Source: Ferrovum sp. JA12 (GTDB lineage Bacteria; Pseudomonadota; Gammaproteobacteria; Burkholderiales; Ferrovaceae). Taken from it: DNA of 64,000 nucleotides. The notes under the pieces were generated by a model that searched no databases, had not been told where the DNA came from, and saw only the letters and a list, made by a program, of their open reading frames with translations. The stretch is taken from the NCBI RefSeq assembly GCF_001431705.1, contig NZ_LJWX01000001.1:1-64000 (forward strand), read 5' to 3'. Below are positions 26,962 to 36,578 of the stretch, piece after piece; position 1 is the first letter of the stretch, and every line of letters begins with the position of its first letter. The position numbers were made by a program, and so were the translations under genes.

Positions 26962-27660
26962 ATGTTTCACACTAAAACTTGGTTAAGGAGATTCATTCCT
27001 CAACGAATGTATTTCCCTAAAAAAGACTATTTCATTTCTCCTCTTGGCGCACTATTAGGCTTAACGATAACTGAAGTACTCTCGAAACATTTTCTAGCTG
27101 AAGTGAACCCATGGTTTATTGCGCCCATGGGCGCCTCAGCGGTATTACTCTTTGCTGTCCCAGCAAGCCCCTTAGCCCAACCTTGGTCCATTATAGGAGG
27201 GAATCTCATTGCCTCCCTGATCGGAGTGACTTGCTACCTATTGATTCCCGCAACAGGCATAGCGGGAGCCTTAGCCGTGGGCTTGACCATACTCCTCGCC
27301 ATGAAACTACGTTGCCTTCACCCCCCAAGTGGTGCTGTCGCGCTCACTGCCGTGTTTGGCGGCAAGACTATCCACCACTTAGGTTATCTCTTTGTGATTT
27401 ATCCAACGCTGTTAAATTCTGTCCTATTGGCGTTAATGGCTCTTTTGTATAACAATCTGGTGAACAAATCCTATCCCCATCATACCCCATCAACGCTCGC
27501 CTCCCCCCTCACCAGTCAATGGTCTGCCATCGACAGGGAAGATATTGAGTATGCTCTAGAAAACAACAAAGAGTTACTGGATATCAATGAACAGGATCTT
27601 GAATTACTCCTGAATATTGCCGAACATCATGCTCAACGGCGAGCCAATACTACGATTTGA
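26962..27660 (+). CDS. HPP family membrane protein
   Basis: This 232-aa protein has four to five membrane helices and the eponymous HPP segment (LRCLHPPSGAVALTAVFGG), plus the conserved PMGASAVLLFAVP. Some HPP proteins have been reported as nitrite transporters in chloroplasts and cyanobacteria. The ~50-residue acidic C-terminal tail is soluble. The ATG at 26962 has AGG six bases upstream; a TTG two codons earlier is less likely. It follows nsrR directly, so a role in nitrite or nitrogen-oxide handling is a reasonable inference. Confidence 0.85.
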   Translation: MFHTKTWLRRFIPQRMYFPKKDYFISPLGALLGLTITEVLSKHFLAEVNPWFIAPMGASAVLLFAVPASPLAQPWSIIGGNLIASLIGVTCYLLIPATGIAGALAVGLTILLAMKLRCLHPPSGAVALTAVFGGKTIHHLGYLFVIYPTLLNSVLLALMALLYNNLVNKSYPHHTPSTLASPLTSQWSAIDREDIEYALENNKELLDINEQDLELLLNIAEHHAQRRANTTI

Positions 27661-28012
27661 ACATAAAATAAACTGCCCCCATGAGACACAAACCTGCCCA
27701 CAGATAATTCCATTTAAACGATTCATGCATATAAAATAGAGAAAAAGGCACAAACACACATAAGGTAATCACTTCCTGGATAATTTTTAACTGCCCTAAA
27801 TTAAAAAACAGATGTCCAATACGATTCCCTGGCACCTGCAGTAGGTATTCAAATAACGCAATACCCCAACTCACGAGAACAGCCATCCACCAAGGTTTAT
27901 CCGCTAAGTTTTTTAAGTGTCCATACCAAGCAAAAGTCATAAACACATTAGAGGCAGTGAGACACATTACAAAAACAATGGGGTGGAATAATAATTCCTT
28001 AACATTTATCAT
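27650..28012 (-). CDS. DUF486 family membrane protein
   Basis: This 120-aa protein has four membrane helices. The family pattern is visible: TASNVFMTFAWYGHLK, then SWGIALFEYLLQVPGNRIGH and LKIIQEVITLCVF. DUF486 belongs to the drug/metabolite transporter-like fold, but its substrate is unknown. It converges on the HPP gene with an 11-bp overlap. Well conserved, apparently a single-gene unit. Confidence 0.85.
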   Translation of the reverse strand: MINVKELLFHPIVFVMCLTASNVFMTFAWYGHLKNLADKPWWMAVLVSWGIALFEYLLQVPGNRIGHLFFNLGQLKIIQEVITLCVFVPFSLFYMHESFKWNYLWAGLCLMGAVYFMFKS

Positions 28013-28123
28013 TCATGAGCTCCAGAATAAGGTGGTTGCAATCTATTTGACATTGATTTATAAAGAACTTTTCAGTGATTGTAAACTCGAATAAGCATTC
28101 TTAGATAAACCATAGGTACTATC

Positions 28124-28408
28124 ATGAAAACTTATATATTAATGATATCTTTGAGCACCTTAATGATGGCAGGCTGTGCCCAGCAAGGGGTTTGGGTGAA
28201 GGACGCTGTTCCCAAACAATCAGAAATCGATCACTATCAGTGTTTAAAAGAAAGCCAACAGGTGCAAGGTTGGTCAAACCCGGGTTTTTATGCTCCCTAC
28301 GCTTATGGTTACTCAAGCGTGGGAAATAGTGTTATAACTACAGAAACCAATGATGAATTGTATCAAGCATGTATGACTGCAAAGGGATATACGTTTCATA
28401 AAAAATAA
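28124..28408 (+). CDS. Small lipoprotein, unknown function
   Basis: This 94-aa protein has a lipoprotein signal peptide with lipobox LMMAGC (Cys at 18). The mature part is short, with two further cysteines (YQCLKES, YQACMTAKGYTF), which may pair. The YQACMTAKGY ending occurs in many small proteobacterial lipoproteins. It lies 15 bp before the MarR gene and probably shares its transcript. Confidence 0.72.
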   Translation: MKTYILMISLSTLMMAGCAQQGVWVKDAVPKQSEIDHYQCLKESQQVQGWSNPGFYAPYAYGYSSVGNSVITTETNDELYQACMTAKGYTFHKK

Positions 28409-28423
28409 AATGCCAGGAAAAAA

Positions 28424-28930
28424 ATGCTCTTACTAAAAAAACTCGCCAACTCAGAAACCGTTAATAAATTTCAAGAAAGTTATCCTGATGCAGATATTGC
28501 TTCTCTCTCTGACTTTATGCAGATCATGAGATCTGCCTCTGATTTATCGGAATCTCTCAACAAATTACTTGACGAACATGCCCTGCTGCAGGGAAGGTGG
28601 TGGGTGTTAGTACTGTTAACTCGGCAAGATGATCTCACCTCATGCCCCAGTAGCCTTGCTGAGGACGCCGGCGTCACAAAAGCGACCATGACAGGGTTCA
28701 TCAGTGGCTTGGAGAGAGATGGTTATATCACGAGAATCATTGATCCCATGGATAGACGAAAGTATTGTATTCAGTTAACGCAAGCTGGTGCCAACAAAGT
28801 TAAACAAGTGATGCCTATTTTCTATACCAGGGTAAAAAGTTTAATGAGTACCATTGATGTTAAACAGCGCCAAGAAGTGGTTGAAGGTATTCGAATACTG
28901 TCCAATAACCAACACTTACTTAAATCATAA
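28424..28930 (+). CDS. MarR family transcriptional regulator
   Basis: This 168-aa winged-helix regulator shows the typical MarR core: LLDEHALLQGRWWVLVLL, SSLAEDAGVTKATMTGFISGLERDGYI and the wing DPMDRRKYCIQLT. AGGA precedes the ATG. MarR proteins usually repress neighbouring genes and are released by phenolic or oxidised ligands. The following DUF1275 and CMD-family genes on the same strand are plausible targets. Confidence 0.9.
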   Translation: MLLLKKLANSETVNKFQESYPDADIASLSDFMQIMRSASDLSESLNKLLDEHALLQGRWWVLVLLTRQDDLTSCPSSLAEDAGVTKATMTGFISGLERDGYITRIIDPMDRRKYCIQLTQAGANKVKQVMPIFYTRVKSLMSTIDVKQRQEVVEGIRILSNNQHLLKS

Positions 28931-29035
28931 AAATAAAGTTCTTCATTGTTTACAAACCCAACTCATCTCCTTTTTTAACAAGTTAAGGTTCTATCCCGAT
29001 CATTTATTTGTAAAAAAGTAATACAATATACTTCT

Positions 29036-29737
29036 ATGTTCACAAAATCCACAGCAATCAATACCAGTTCTCTGGATAAAAGAGATATTTTGTTATCCCT
29101 CATGGCCACGGCATCCAGCGCAACGGATGTGATTGCTTTCCTAACATTACAAAAAGTATTTACTTCCGCCATGACCGGTAACACCGCTTTACTGGGCATT
29201 GCGCTGGGCTCTGGGGACTTTGTGGCTGCTGTTAATTCTTTCATTGCCCTGATTGGATATTTAACGGGAGTGGCCTTGGCTGCGCTCATTAAACTCAATC
29301 AGAAAACCCATGAACTCATCTTGACTCTTGTTCTGGAGGCAATGTTTCTTCTGATTAATCTCGTTATGGTTGTCTTATTCCATAAACCCAGCACGGGCAT
29401 CACACTCCATCTCATGATTGCCTTCTCAGCCATGGCCATGGGTATTCAGAGCATTTCCGCAAGAAAAGTCAGTATTGAAGGCATTTCAACGGTGGTCTTT
29501 ACCAGCACATTAACCAGTATAGTGGTGGCATTGATGCAAAGTCGGCATCGCGTACACCGACAGGAATCTTTGTTTTCCGCTAAAAGACAAGTCATCACTT
29601 TTGCCGTTTACGCTGTCAGTGCACTTGTGACGGGACTGCTCATTGAGCTCAATATTGCCCTATATAGTTTTATTCCGTTCTTAGCGATCGTGCTCTGTGT
29701 CATGTATATTCTTTTTCATCATAAATCACGCGTATAG
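29036..29737 (+). CDS. DUF1275 (YoaK-type) membrane protein
   Basis: This 233-aa protein has about six membrane helices. The DUF1275 signature is visible: SSATDVIAFLTLQKVFTSAMTGNTALLG, with ISARKVSIEGISTVVFTSTLTS in the second half. Function is unknown in the family. It is 12 bp ahead of the carboxymuconolactone-decarboxylase-like gene and downstream of a MarR gene, which suggests an inducible detoxification set. Confidence 0.88.
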   Translation: MFTKSTAINTSSLDKRDILLSLMATASSATDVIAFLTLQKVFTSAMTGNTALLGIALGSGDFVAAVNSFIALIGYLTGVALAALIKLNQKTHELILTLVLEAMFLLINLVMVVLFHKPSTGITLHLMIAFSAMAMGIQSISARKVSIEGISTVVFTSTLTSIVVALMQSRHRVHRQESLFSAKRQVITFAVYAVSALVTGLLIELNIALYSFIPFLAIVLCVMYILFHHKSRV

Positions 29738-29748
29738 GAAAGACCGCC

Positions 29749-30384
29749 ATGTGTAACACATATCGCAACCTATGTACTGTTCTCTGCCTCTTCGCCCTAC
29801 CCCTCTCACAGGCAGCGGAGCGTTTACCTACCATTGACCCCAATCATTACTCTCTTGAAGAGCAGGAGGCCAAAAAGATTTTTGAACATACGCGAAAAAC
29901 ACCCATATTTGGTCCCTTTGAACCACTTTTATACAGCCCTAAACTGATGAATGAAGCGAGTTCAATGGGAGAATATCTGCGTTACCATTCTGCCATTGGT
30001 CATTCCCTCAGCGAGTTGGTGATTCTCATCACAGCACGCTTCTGGACACAGGATTATGAATGGTACGTTCACTCACCCATTGCCCAAAAAAAAGGTATCC
30101 CAGAGGAAGTGATTGCGGCTATTCGACTGGGAAGAATTCCCTCACACCTCAGTGCCGACCAACAAATTATCTATAACTTTTCTACAGAACTACTGAATAA
30201 CAAACAAGTATCTGATGACACTTATGATCTGGTTGAAAAACGCTTTGGTCAACAAGGAGCCGTAGATCTTACTGGAATTATTGGTTATTACAGCTTGTTA
30301 GCCTTAGAAATGAATATGGCTCAATACCCTTTACCCAAGAATGGGACGCCACTGCCTCGCCTGCCCGACATTCATCAAAAATAA
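29749..30384 (+). CDS. Exported carboxymuconolactone decarboxylase (CMD)-family protein
   Basis: This 211-aa protein has a signal peptide (cleavage near SQA-AERL), which is unusual for the family. The CMD/AhpD-like helical core contains LRYHSAIGHSLSELVILITARFWTQDYEWYVH and the GRIPSHLSADQQIIYNFSTELL segment. It lacks the CxxC of AhpD. The enzyme reaction cannot be assigned; periplasmic location is inferred from the leader. It follows the DUF1275 gene in the same operon. Confidence 0.82.
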   Translation: MCNTYRNLCTVLCLFALPLSQAAERLPTIDPNHYSLEEQEAKKIFEHTRKTPIFGPFEPLLYSPKLMNEASSMGEYLRYHSAIGHSLSELVILITARFWTQDYEWYVHSPIAQKKGIPEEVIAAIRLGRIPSHLSADQQIIYNFSTELLNNKQVSDDTYDLVEKRFGQQGAVDLTGIIGYYSLLALEMNMAQYPLPKNGTPLPRLPDIHQK

Positions 30385-30638
30385 GTGTATTTGATTTTTA
30401 ACCATAAAATCACTATGGCTAAGGCAGCTGTGATGGCATTAGCTATGGTGATAGGCCAGCTCTCTGTCTCCAGGCCATACCACAACCACAACAGTACCCC
30501 TAACACAAACATCCCATACATATAGATGGAAATACCAGAGACCTCTTTGGTGCGTAGAGTTTTAATACATTGCGGTAAAAACGACACAGTGGTGAAAAAA
30601 GCGGCGATATATCCGACGAGATCAATATGATTGGGCAT
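30375..30638 (-). CDS. SemiSWEET (PQ-loop) transporter
   Basis: This 87-aa protein has three membrane helices and the PQ-loop pattern VSFLPQCIKTLRTKEVSGIS, followed by GVLLWLWYGLETESWPI. SemiSWEETs dimerise to carry small sugars such as sucrose. The ATG at 30638 is two bases after the kup stop; a longer open frame reaching back into kup is an overlap artefact. Convergent with the CMD gene (10-bp overlap). Confidence 0.85.
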   Translation of the reverse strand: MPNHIDLVGYIAAFFTTVSFLPQCIKTLRTKEVSGISIYMYGMFVLGVLLWLWYGLETESWPITIANAITAALAIVILWLKIKYTYF

Positions 30639-30639
30639 A

Positions 30640-32508
30640 TTACAACACGACTTGGGCGCCAATTTCAACCACACGATTTGGTGGGATTTTAAAAAAAGGA
30701 ATAGCACTTCCTGCATTCCTAAACATCGCAATGAATAACTTCTCTCGCCAAAAGGACATGTCAGAACCCGTCTTGGGAATTAAGGTTTCACGGGATAAAA
30801 AGAACGACGTTTCAAAGGACTCCAACATAACATGGCGTTGAGAAAACAAAGCCAAGGGCACATTGGGCTCGTCCATAAAGCCAAACCTCAAGGTCATTTG
30901 ATGAAACACGTCATCTATTTTATTGTAAAGAATGCGTTCCTCCACAGGGACATGGGGAATATCCAGAACTCTGACTGCGAGAACAACCACTTTTTCATGA
31001 ATGACCTTGTTATGCTTCATGTTGTGCATCAAGGCACTGGGGACACCGTCTGGGTTACTGGTAAGAAACACTGCCGAACCGGGGACATGGGTAATGGAGT
31101 CTCCCGATACACTGTTGACAAAGGGTATCAGGTCAATGGCTTCACGTTTTAAACGCTGAGCTAAAATCACTCGACCTTTCTTCCAGGTGGTCATTAACGT
31201 AAAAATCAGTAAGCCAAAGGACAACGGTAACCACCCTCCCTCTTCCACTTTAACTAAGTTTGCACTAAAGAAAACCCCATCAATACATAACAGCAGTGAA
31301 ATTAACAGAGCTCCTTTTATGATGCTCCACCCCCATAATTTATGGACAACAATAAAGGCCAAAATTGAAGTAATAAACATGGTTCCAGTCACGGCAATTC
31401 CATAAGCCGCCGCCAGGGCTGCGGAGGACTTAAACACCAAGACTAAGGATAAGACTGCCACCATCAAAGACCAGTTAATGCCAGGCACATAAATTTGACC
31501 AATTTCATCCTCGGAGGTATGCTGCGTTTCCATGCGAGGCGCGTAACCCAACTTAATGGCCTGATCGGTCATGGAAAAGGCCCCGGAGATCACCGCTTGA
31601 GACGCTATAATGGTGGCAATCGTTGAAATCACCACCATCGGATACAGCGCCCAGTGAGGGGCTAATAAGAAAAAAGGATTTTCAATGGCTTTGGGGTTAG
31701 CGATTAATAACGCTCCCTGCCCAAAATAATTTAATACTAAGGCAGGCAATACCAGATAAAACCAAGCTAATTGAATAGGTTTTTTACCAAAATGGCCCAT
31801 GTCAGCATACAGCGCCTCAGCTCCTGTTAAGGCGAGCACGACGCCGCCCAAGGATAAAAACCCGATTAGTAAGTCCTGTCTGAGAAAATTAACAGCATAG
31901 AGTGGATTAAGCGCATGCAGTACACCAGGATGCTCCAGAATACTCAAGAGTCCCAGTAACGCCAAGAGAAAAAACCACGCGACCATAATGGGCCCAAATA
32001 ACGCCCCCACTTTTGCCGTACCCTTTCTTTGAATAAAAAACAAAGCCACTAAAATGACCAAGGTAATGGGCACGATATAGTCTTTAAAGGACGGACTCGC
32101 CACTTGCAATCCCTCAACGGCAGAGAGTACTGAGATGGCTGGAGTAATGACCCCATCACCATAAAACAATGACGCGCCACACAGCCCTAAAATTAAAATA
32201 GTTTTTCTGGCGTTTCCCGTCTCAGAGAGCTTACCCAGAACCAAAGCGAGGAGCGCCATAATCCCGCCCTCGCCGCGGTTATCGGCTCTCATAATAAAAG
32301 CTACATATTTAAAGGACACAACAATCATTAAGGACCAGAAAATGAGCGATAGAATGCCAAGAATGTTGTCAGCGTTTAAAGTGACGGGATGTTTGCCTGC
32401 GGTAAAAATAGTATTTAATGTATACAATGGACTTGTGCCAATGTCTCCATAGACCACACCTAAAGCGCCTAAAGATAATGCATATAAGTTTTGCTTATTG
32501 TTTAACAT
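30640..32508 (-). CDS. kup: Low-affinity potassium transporter Kup
   Basis: This 622-aa K+/H+ symporter has about twelve membrane helices and a soluble C-terminal domain. Hallmarks include LGALGVVYGDIGTSPLYTL at the N-terminus, LSLIFWSLMIVVSFKYV and LCGASLFYGDGVITPAISVL. The length is normal. Kup works best at acidic pH. The SemiSWEET gene follows immediately on the same strand. Confidence 0.95.
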   Translation of the reverse strand: MLNNKQNLYALSLGALGVVYGDIGTSPLYTLNTIFTAGKHPVTLNADNILGILSLIFWSLMIVVSFKYVAFIMRADNRGEGGIMALLALVLGKLSETGNARKTILILGLCGASLFYGDGVITPAISVLSAVEGLQVASPSFKDYIVPITLVILVALFFIQRKGTAKVGALFGPIMVAWFFLLALLGLLSILEHPGVLHALNPLYAVNFLRQDLLIGFLSLGGVVLALTGAEALYADMGHFGKKPIQLAWFYLVLPALVLNYFGQGALLIANPKAIENPFFLLAPHWALYPMVVISTIATIIASQAVISGAFSMTDQAIKLGYAPRMETQHTSEDEIGQIYVPGINWSLMVAVLSLVLVFKSSAALAAAYGIAVTGTMFITSILAFIVVHKLWGWSIIKGALLISLLLCIDGVFFSANLVKVEEGGWLPLSFGLLIFTLMTTWKKGRVILAQRLKREAIDLIPFVNSVSGDSITHVPGSAVFLTSNPDGVPSALMHNMKHNKVIHEKVVVLAVRVLDIPHVPVEERILYNKIDDVFHQMTLRFGFMDEPNVPLALFSQRHVMLESFETSFFLSRETLIPKTGSDMSFWREKLFIAMFRNAGSAIPFFKIPPNRVVEIGAQVVL

Positions 32509-32599
32509 GGCTTAAATGAAAAGAGGCAATATTTTAATCATCATGGTTTTTCATTATACTGAGTTATTTGTTGAATTTGACTTTAAATTATATTGACCC

Positions 32600-33367
32600 A
32601 TGACATCACACTCTACGCTTTCAAAAGTCCCATCAGTGACCCTATTGTTTTGGCTCATTAAAATTTTAGCTACCACTTTAGGTGAAACAGGAGGGGATGC
32701 CGTCTCCATGTCTCTGGGCCTTGGTTATCTCACTAGTACAGTTATTTTCATCTGTCTAGTTGTTGTATTAGTACTCCTACAAATACATCATCAACGGTTT
32801 AATCCCTATTTATATTGGGCCGTGATTATTTCCACCACAACACTGGGTACCACCCTTGCTGATTTTGTTGACCGCAGCTTGGGTATTGGCTATCTGGGAG
32901 GATCGAGCATACTGCTTGTCTGTTTATTGACGAGTTTAGTGGTATGGTTTTACTTCGATAAAAGCTTGTCTGTGGCACAGATTCAGGGCAAAAGAAGTGA
33001 AGGGTGTTACTGGATTACCATTATATTCTCGCAAACCCTAGGAACCGCTTTGGGGGACTGGACTGCCGATACGATTGGATTAGGATTCTCTAAGGGCTCC
33101 TTACTCTTTGGCCTCATCATTCTGGCCTTAGGGCTGTTATATCAATTGACTCAGTTATCACGTGTCTTCTTGTTTTGGTCTGCATTTGTCCTAACACGTC
33201 CCTTTGGTGCAGTGGTAGGTGACTATTTAGATAAACCCTTAAGCAACGGCGGTCTTGCGCTAGATAGAATTCAACTCTCCAGCGCGCTCATCCTCAGTAT
33301 CTTATTCATCATCACTCTACAGAGCAAGGGTAAAACGATTATTGGTCTTTACAATAATAAACATTAA
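32600..33367 (+). CDS. COG4705-type membrane protein with internal repeats
   Basis: This 255-aa integral membrane protein has about eight helices arranged as four similar units. Each starts with a version of K/S-x-x-x-T-T-L-G-E/T-x-x-x-D and ends in LGLGY / LGIGY / IGLGFS / KPLSNGG. It matches the uncharacterised COG4705 family of repeated membrane-anchored proteins. The transported or bound ligand is unknown. Its 3' end overlaps the convergent lipoprotein gene by 29 bp. Confidence 0.8.
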   Translation: MTSHSTLSKVPSVTLLFWLIKILATTLGETGGDAVSMSLGLGYLTSTVIFICLVVVLVLLQIHHQRFNPYLYWAVIISTTTLGTTLADFVDRSLGIGYLGGSSILLVCLLTSLVVWFYFDKSLSVAQIQGKRSEGCYWITIIFSQTLGTALGDWTADTIGLGFSKGSLLFGLIILALGLLYQLTQLSRVFLFWSAFVLTRPFGAVVGDYLDKPLSNGGLALDRIQLSSALILSILFIITLQSKGKTIIGLYNNKH

Positions 33368-33674
33368 AGGATTGCTGACCCTCCACCGGCACTTCAGTGG
33401 TGGTAATCACATTGCCATGCATCTCTATGGCGTTATTGCGGGCAAGCTTAATGAGATTTTGTTCCACAGCGGTTGGATCACGATCGATAAACCCAATCTT
33501 GTCAATCACGCTGACGCGAGTTTTACCCTTGAAATCACAACTACTGACTTGATTGGGATAGAGCATACGAACTTCATCGGCACCGGTTTTTTCCGCAATA
33601 AAACTGTTGGAACAAGAGGCCAACAGCGTAGAGAGGATGATCAGGTGACTTAATTTAACAAGTAATTTATTCAT
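33339..33674 (-). CDS. DUF4156-type small lipoprotein
   Basis: This 111-aa protein has a lipoprotein signal peptide with lipobox LASC (Cys at 21). The mature domain has two Cys (SSCDFKG, VYYCKD) and the sequence LIKLARNNAIEMHGNVI, typical of DUF4156/RcsF-like proteins that form a disulfide in the envelope. Function not established. Confidence 0.78.
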   Translation of the reverse strand: MNKLLVKLSHLIILSTLLASCSNSFIAEKTGADEVRMLYPNQVSSCDFKGKTRVSVIDKIGFIDRDPTAVEQNLIKLARNNAIEMHGNVITTTEVPVEGQQSFNVYYCKDQ

Positions 33675-33749
33675 AATAATGAAAATCGTTTAAAAGAAAT
33701 CAATATAACCTAAATCAAAAAGAAAAGTAAATCAAAGTATCTCATTGTG

Positions 33750-34949
33750 TCAGACATAGAGATTCAAGGACTCCTGTGCCACAATAAATTCCTCATCCGT
33801 GGCAATTACCCATATTTCTATGGGACTGTCATGGGTGCTTATTTTTTCAGGATAGAGACCATTGGCATGGGAGTTTTTGTCTTGATCAATCCTCAAGCCT
33901 AAATAAGTGAGTTGTTCAGTCACTGCCAACCTTAATTGAGCATCATGCTCTCCTATCCCTCCTGTAAACACCACCATATCTACTCCATTGAGTACGGCCG
34001 CTAACATACCGATATATTTAACAATCTGGTAAGTAAACAAGGTGATAGCAAATGAGGCCTCCGCGGCATCACTATTGCGTAACATTTGCATATCTGACGA
34101 AATACCCGATACGCCTTTGAGTCCACTATCTTGATATAACAGCGCTTCCAACTGCTCTAAGGACCACTGTTTTTTTAACAAATAAAGCAGAACGCCAGGA
34201 TCTATCGCGCCGCTGCGAGTACCCATCATTAATCCATCTAAGGTACTAAATCCCATAGAGGTCGCAACACTCTGTCGGTCCACACAAGCGCACATACTCG
34301 CGCCATTACCCAAGTGAATCAAAATACTTTTTTTAGTGATGGCCGGCGTTAATTGAGTTAGGGCTTGGCAGAGGTACTGATAGGACAGTCCATGAAACCC
34401 GTAACGTCTGATTCCCTGTTGTGTTAAGGCTAATGGAATAGCGAATGTTTTTTCTACGTCAGGTAAGTGTTGATGAAAGGCTGTATCAAAGAGTGCCACT
34501 TGCTTGGCTTGCGAAAAAAACCGCGAGAATATTTTAATGCCATCAATATTATGTGGTTGATGTAACGGCGCTAACGGAATATAGTGAGTCAAATCCTCTA
34601 ATACTTCATCATTAACAACGACAGGACGGAAATACTTGTCCCCACCCTGCACCACTCTGTGGCCCACAATCACCACTTGGATTGCGGGGAATAATTTCTC
34701 TAATAGATGAGTGAGTTGTTCAAGTGCCACATCAAATTTATCCGAGTGTTCGGCAATATAAAACTCTTCACTATCACTCTGCCCCCCATGACTGAACTGA
34801 ATTCTTGCATTCATAGCATGCATTAAATGATCAAATTGACCTTTAATTACAGGCTGATCTATGGCGCGATTGACTATTAAATACAAGGCAAACTTGATGG
34901 AGGAGGATCCCACGTTGACAGCCAGTATTGCATGCCCTAAGGTCTTCAT
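33750..34949 (-). CDS. ackA: Acetate kinase
   Basis: This 399-aa enzyme interconverts acetyl phosphate + ADP and acetate + ATP. Family signatures are clear: AVNVGSSSIKFALY at the N-terminus, GHRVVQGGDKY, FDTAFHQHLP, GASMCACVDRQSVATSMGFSTLDGLMMGTR and FTGGIGEHDA. Length is normal. The ATG is two bases after the stop of the phosphotransacetylase fusion gene, so the pathway is encoded as one unit. Confidence 0.95.
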   Translation of the reverse strand: MKTLGHAILAVNVGSSSIKFALYLIVNRAIDQPVIKGQFDHLMHAMNARIQFSHGGQSDSEEFYIAEHSDKFDVALEQLTHLLEKLFPAIQVVIVGHRVVQGGDKYFRPVVVNDEVLEDLTHYIPLAPLHQPHNIDGIKIFSRFFSQAKQVALFDTAFHQHLPDVEKTFAIPLALTQQGIRRYGFHGLSYQYLCQALTQLTPAITKKSILIHLGNGASMCACVDRQSVATSMGFSTLDGLMMGTRSGAIDPGVLLYLLKKQWSLEQLEALLYQDSGLKGVSGISSDMQMLRNSDAAEASFAITLFTYQIVKYIGMLAAVLNGVDMVVFTGGIGEHDAQLRLAVTEQLTYLGLRIDQDKNSHANGLYPEKISTHDSPIEIWVIATDEEFIVAQESLNLYV

Positions 34950-34951
34950 GA

Positions 34952-36355
34952 TTAGGGCTTAGTCTTACGGTAGTGGTGTGCAACAAGTTTTGCTAGGGCA
35001 GCCGACACTGTTCTGGTTGCAGGGCCATCCGCTCGACTGGTTAAGGCAATGGGCACCTTACACCCTAACACAACCCCAGACACCACTGCCCCGGATAAGT
35101 ATTCCAATTGTTTACTCAACATGTTGCCTGACTCTAAATCAGGAACAATTAAAATATCCGCTTGTCCTGCTACCGATGACACCAGATGCTTGATTCGCTT
35201 CGCTTCAAAGGAAATGGCATTATCAAAGGCCAAGGGGCCGTCTAATACTCCCCCGGTGATCTGCCCTCTATCAGCCATCTTACACAACGCAGCCGCATCC
35301 ATGGTCGATGGAATATCAGGGTTAATTGTTTCGATGGCCGAGAGAATAGCCACATAAGGATGTTCCTGTTGCAGCATATAAGAGAGATCAATGGCGTTTT
35401 GTACAATATCTTTTTTTTCTAATAGATTGGGCTTGATATTAAGCGCTGCGTCTGAAATTAAAATAGGTTTGCTATATAAGGGCACCTCAAAGCGAAAGAT
35501 ATGGGACACACGTCTTTTGGTTCGTAAGTGTTTATTCTCTAGAACAGCATGCATTAACTCATCGGTATGCAGACTGCCTTTCATTAAGGCCTCTACTTGA
35601 CCCGTTTCCGCCATGGAGGCGCCGACTTCCGCGGAGGCATGACTATGGGGGGTATCAATAATGGTAAATGCTTTAATATCCAGTTGCGACGCTTCTGCCA
35701 CTTGATTTATTTTATAACTGGAACCAATCAATATTGGGATAATTAAATTGTGTTGAGCGGCTTCAATCACCCCGGCTAAGGACTCCTGATCACAGGGATG
35801 AACAACGCCACATACAATGGGTGCTAAATTGTCCGTTAGTCTTAAAAATTCTCTGATTTTGTTTAAGGGATCAAAGTCTTTTTGTGAGGAGACAATAATT
35901 TTTCGCGGTGTGATTTTAATCAATGGAGCCCTCACAGTGACTTCTCCGGTGACTAGCGTTTCACCATGTTGATTGTCAACAAGACAGTGTAGAGTGACTA
36001 ATTTAGTCAACGAATCTTTTTCTTTTACTGTTACCTTGACACTGACTGTATCACCCAATTGAATGGGCTTAATAAAGCGGAAACTCTGAGCATGGTATTG
36101 GGATCCTGACCCGGGCAGATGGGTTGCAACCAGTCTAGACACAAGAGAGCTGATCCATGAGCCATAGGCCATTAATTGCAGATTACCCGACAAATCTAAC
36201 TCATTACTATCCGCTCGATTCTGCCCAAGATCCTGTGATATGCCGGCAAACTCTTGACTATCTTGGTCGGTAAAGGTGCGCGTTAACTTCGTGGATTGTC
36301 CGATGTTAATTTCATCAAACGGGACATTTTCCAGTAATTCATTATTTAATGTCAT
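34952..36355 (-). CDS. MaoC-like / phosphate acetyltransferase fusion
   Basis: This ~467-aa protein joins an N-terminal MaoC-type hot-dog domain (QLMAYGSWISSLVSRLVATHLPGSGSQY, FIKPIQLGDTV) to a C-terminal phosphate acetyl/butyryltransferase domain (residues ~170-467, with GVVHPCDQESLAG, EALMKGSLHTDELMHAVL, PDLESGNMLSKQLEYL). The second domain would make acetyl or butyryl phosphate for the neighbouring kinase. The ATG at 36355 is preferred; a GTG at 36367 with a nearby GAGG is also possible. Confidence 0.9.
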   Translation of the reverse strand: MTLNNELLENVPFDEINIGQSTKLTRTFTDQDSQEFAGISQDLGQNRADSNELDLSGNLQLMAYGSWISSLVSRLVATHLPGSGSQYHAQSFRFIKPIQLGDTVSVKVTVKEKDSLTKLVTLHCLVDNQHGETLVTGEVTVRAPLIKITPRKIIVSSQKDFDPLNKIREFLRLTDNLAPIVCGVVHPCDQESLAGVIEAAQHNLIIPILIGSSYKINQVAEASQLDIKAFTIIDTPHSHASAEVGASMAETGQVEALMKGSLHTDELMHAVLENKHLRTKRRVSHIFRFEVPLYSKPILISDAALNIKPNLLEKKDIVQNAIDLSYMLQQEHPYVAILSAIETINPDIPSTMDAAALCKMADRGQITGGVLDGPLAFDNAISFEAKRIKHLVSSVAGQADILIVPDLESGNMLSKQLEYLSGAVVSGVVLGCKVPIALTSRADGPATRTVSAALAKLVAHHYRKTKP

Positions 36356-36578
36356 GGTCCCAAACACCTCTAAATGTTTATCATGGCTGTGCAGCTAATA
36401 AAATACCCGATGACTTTTTCAGCACGGTCCCATCCTTGATTATCACGAATCCATCATATCATTGATCATTTAAACACTTGTGACCTAACAGTTTAGGACA
36501 AAACCAATCCAAATTAAATCAAAATTGAAGACTCTCATTCCTTGTTATAATTGTAAAAAAAATTGATCAATATCTTCT

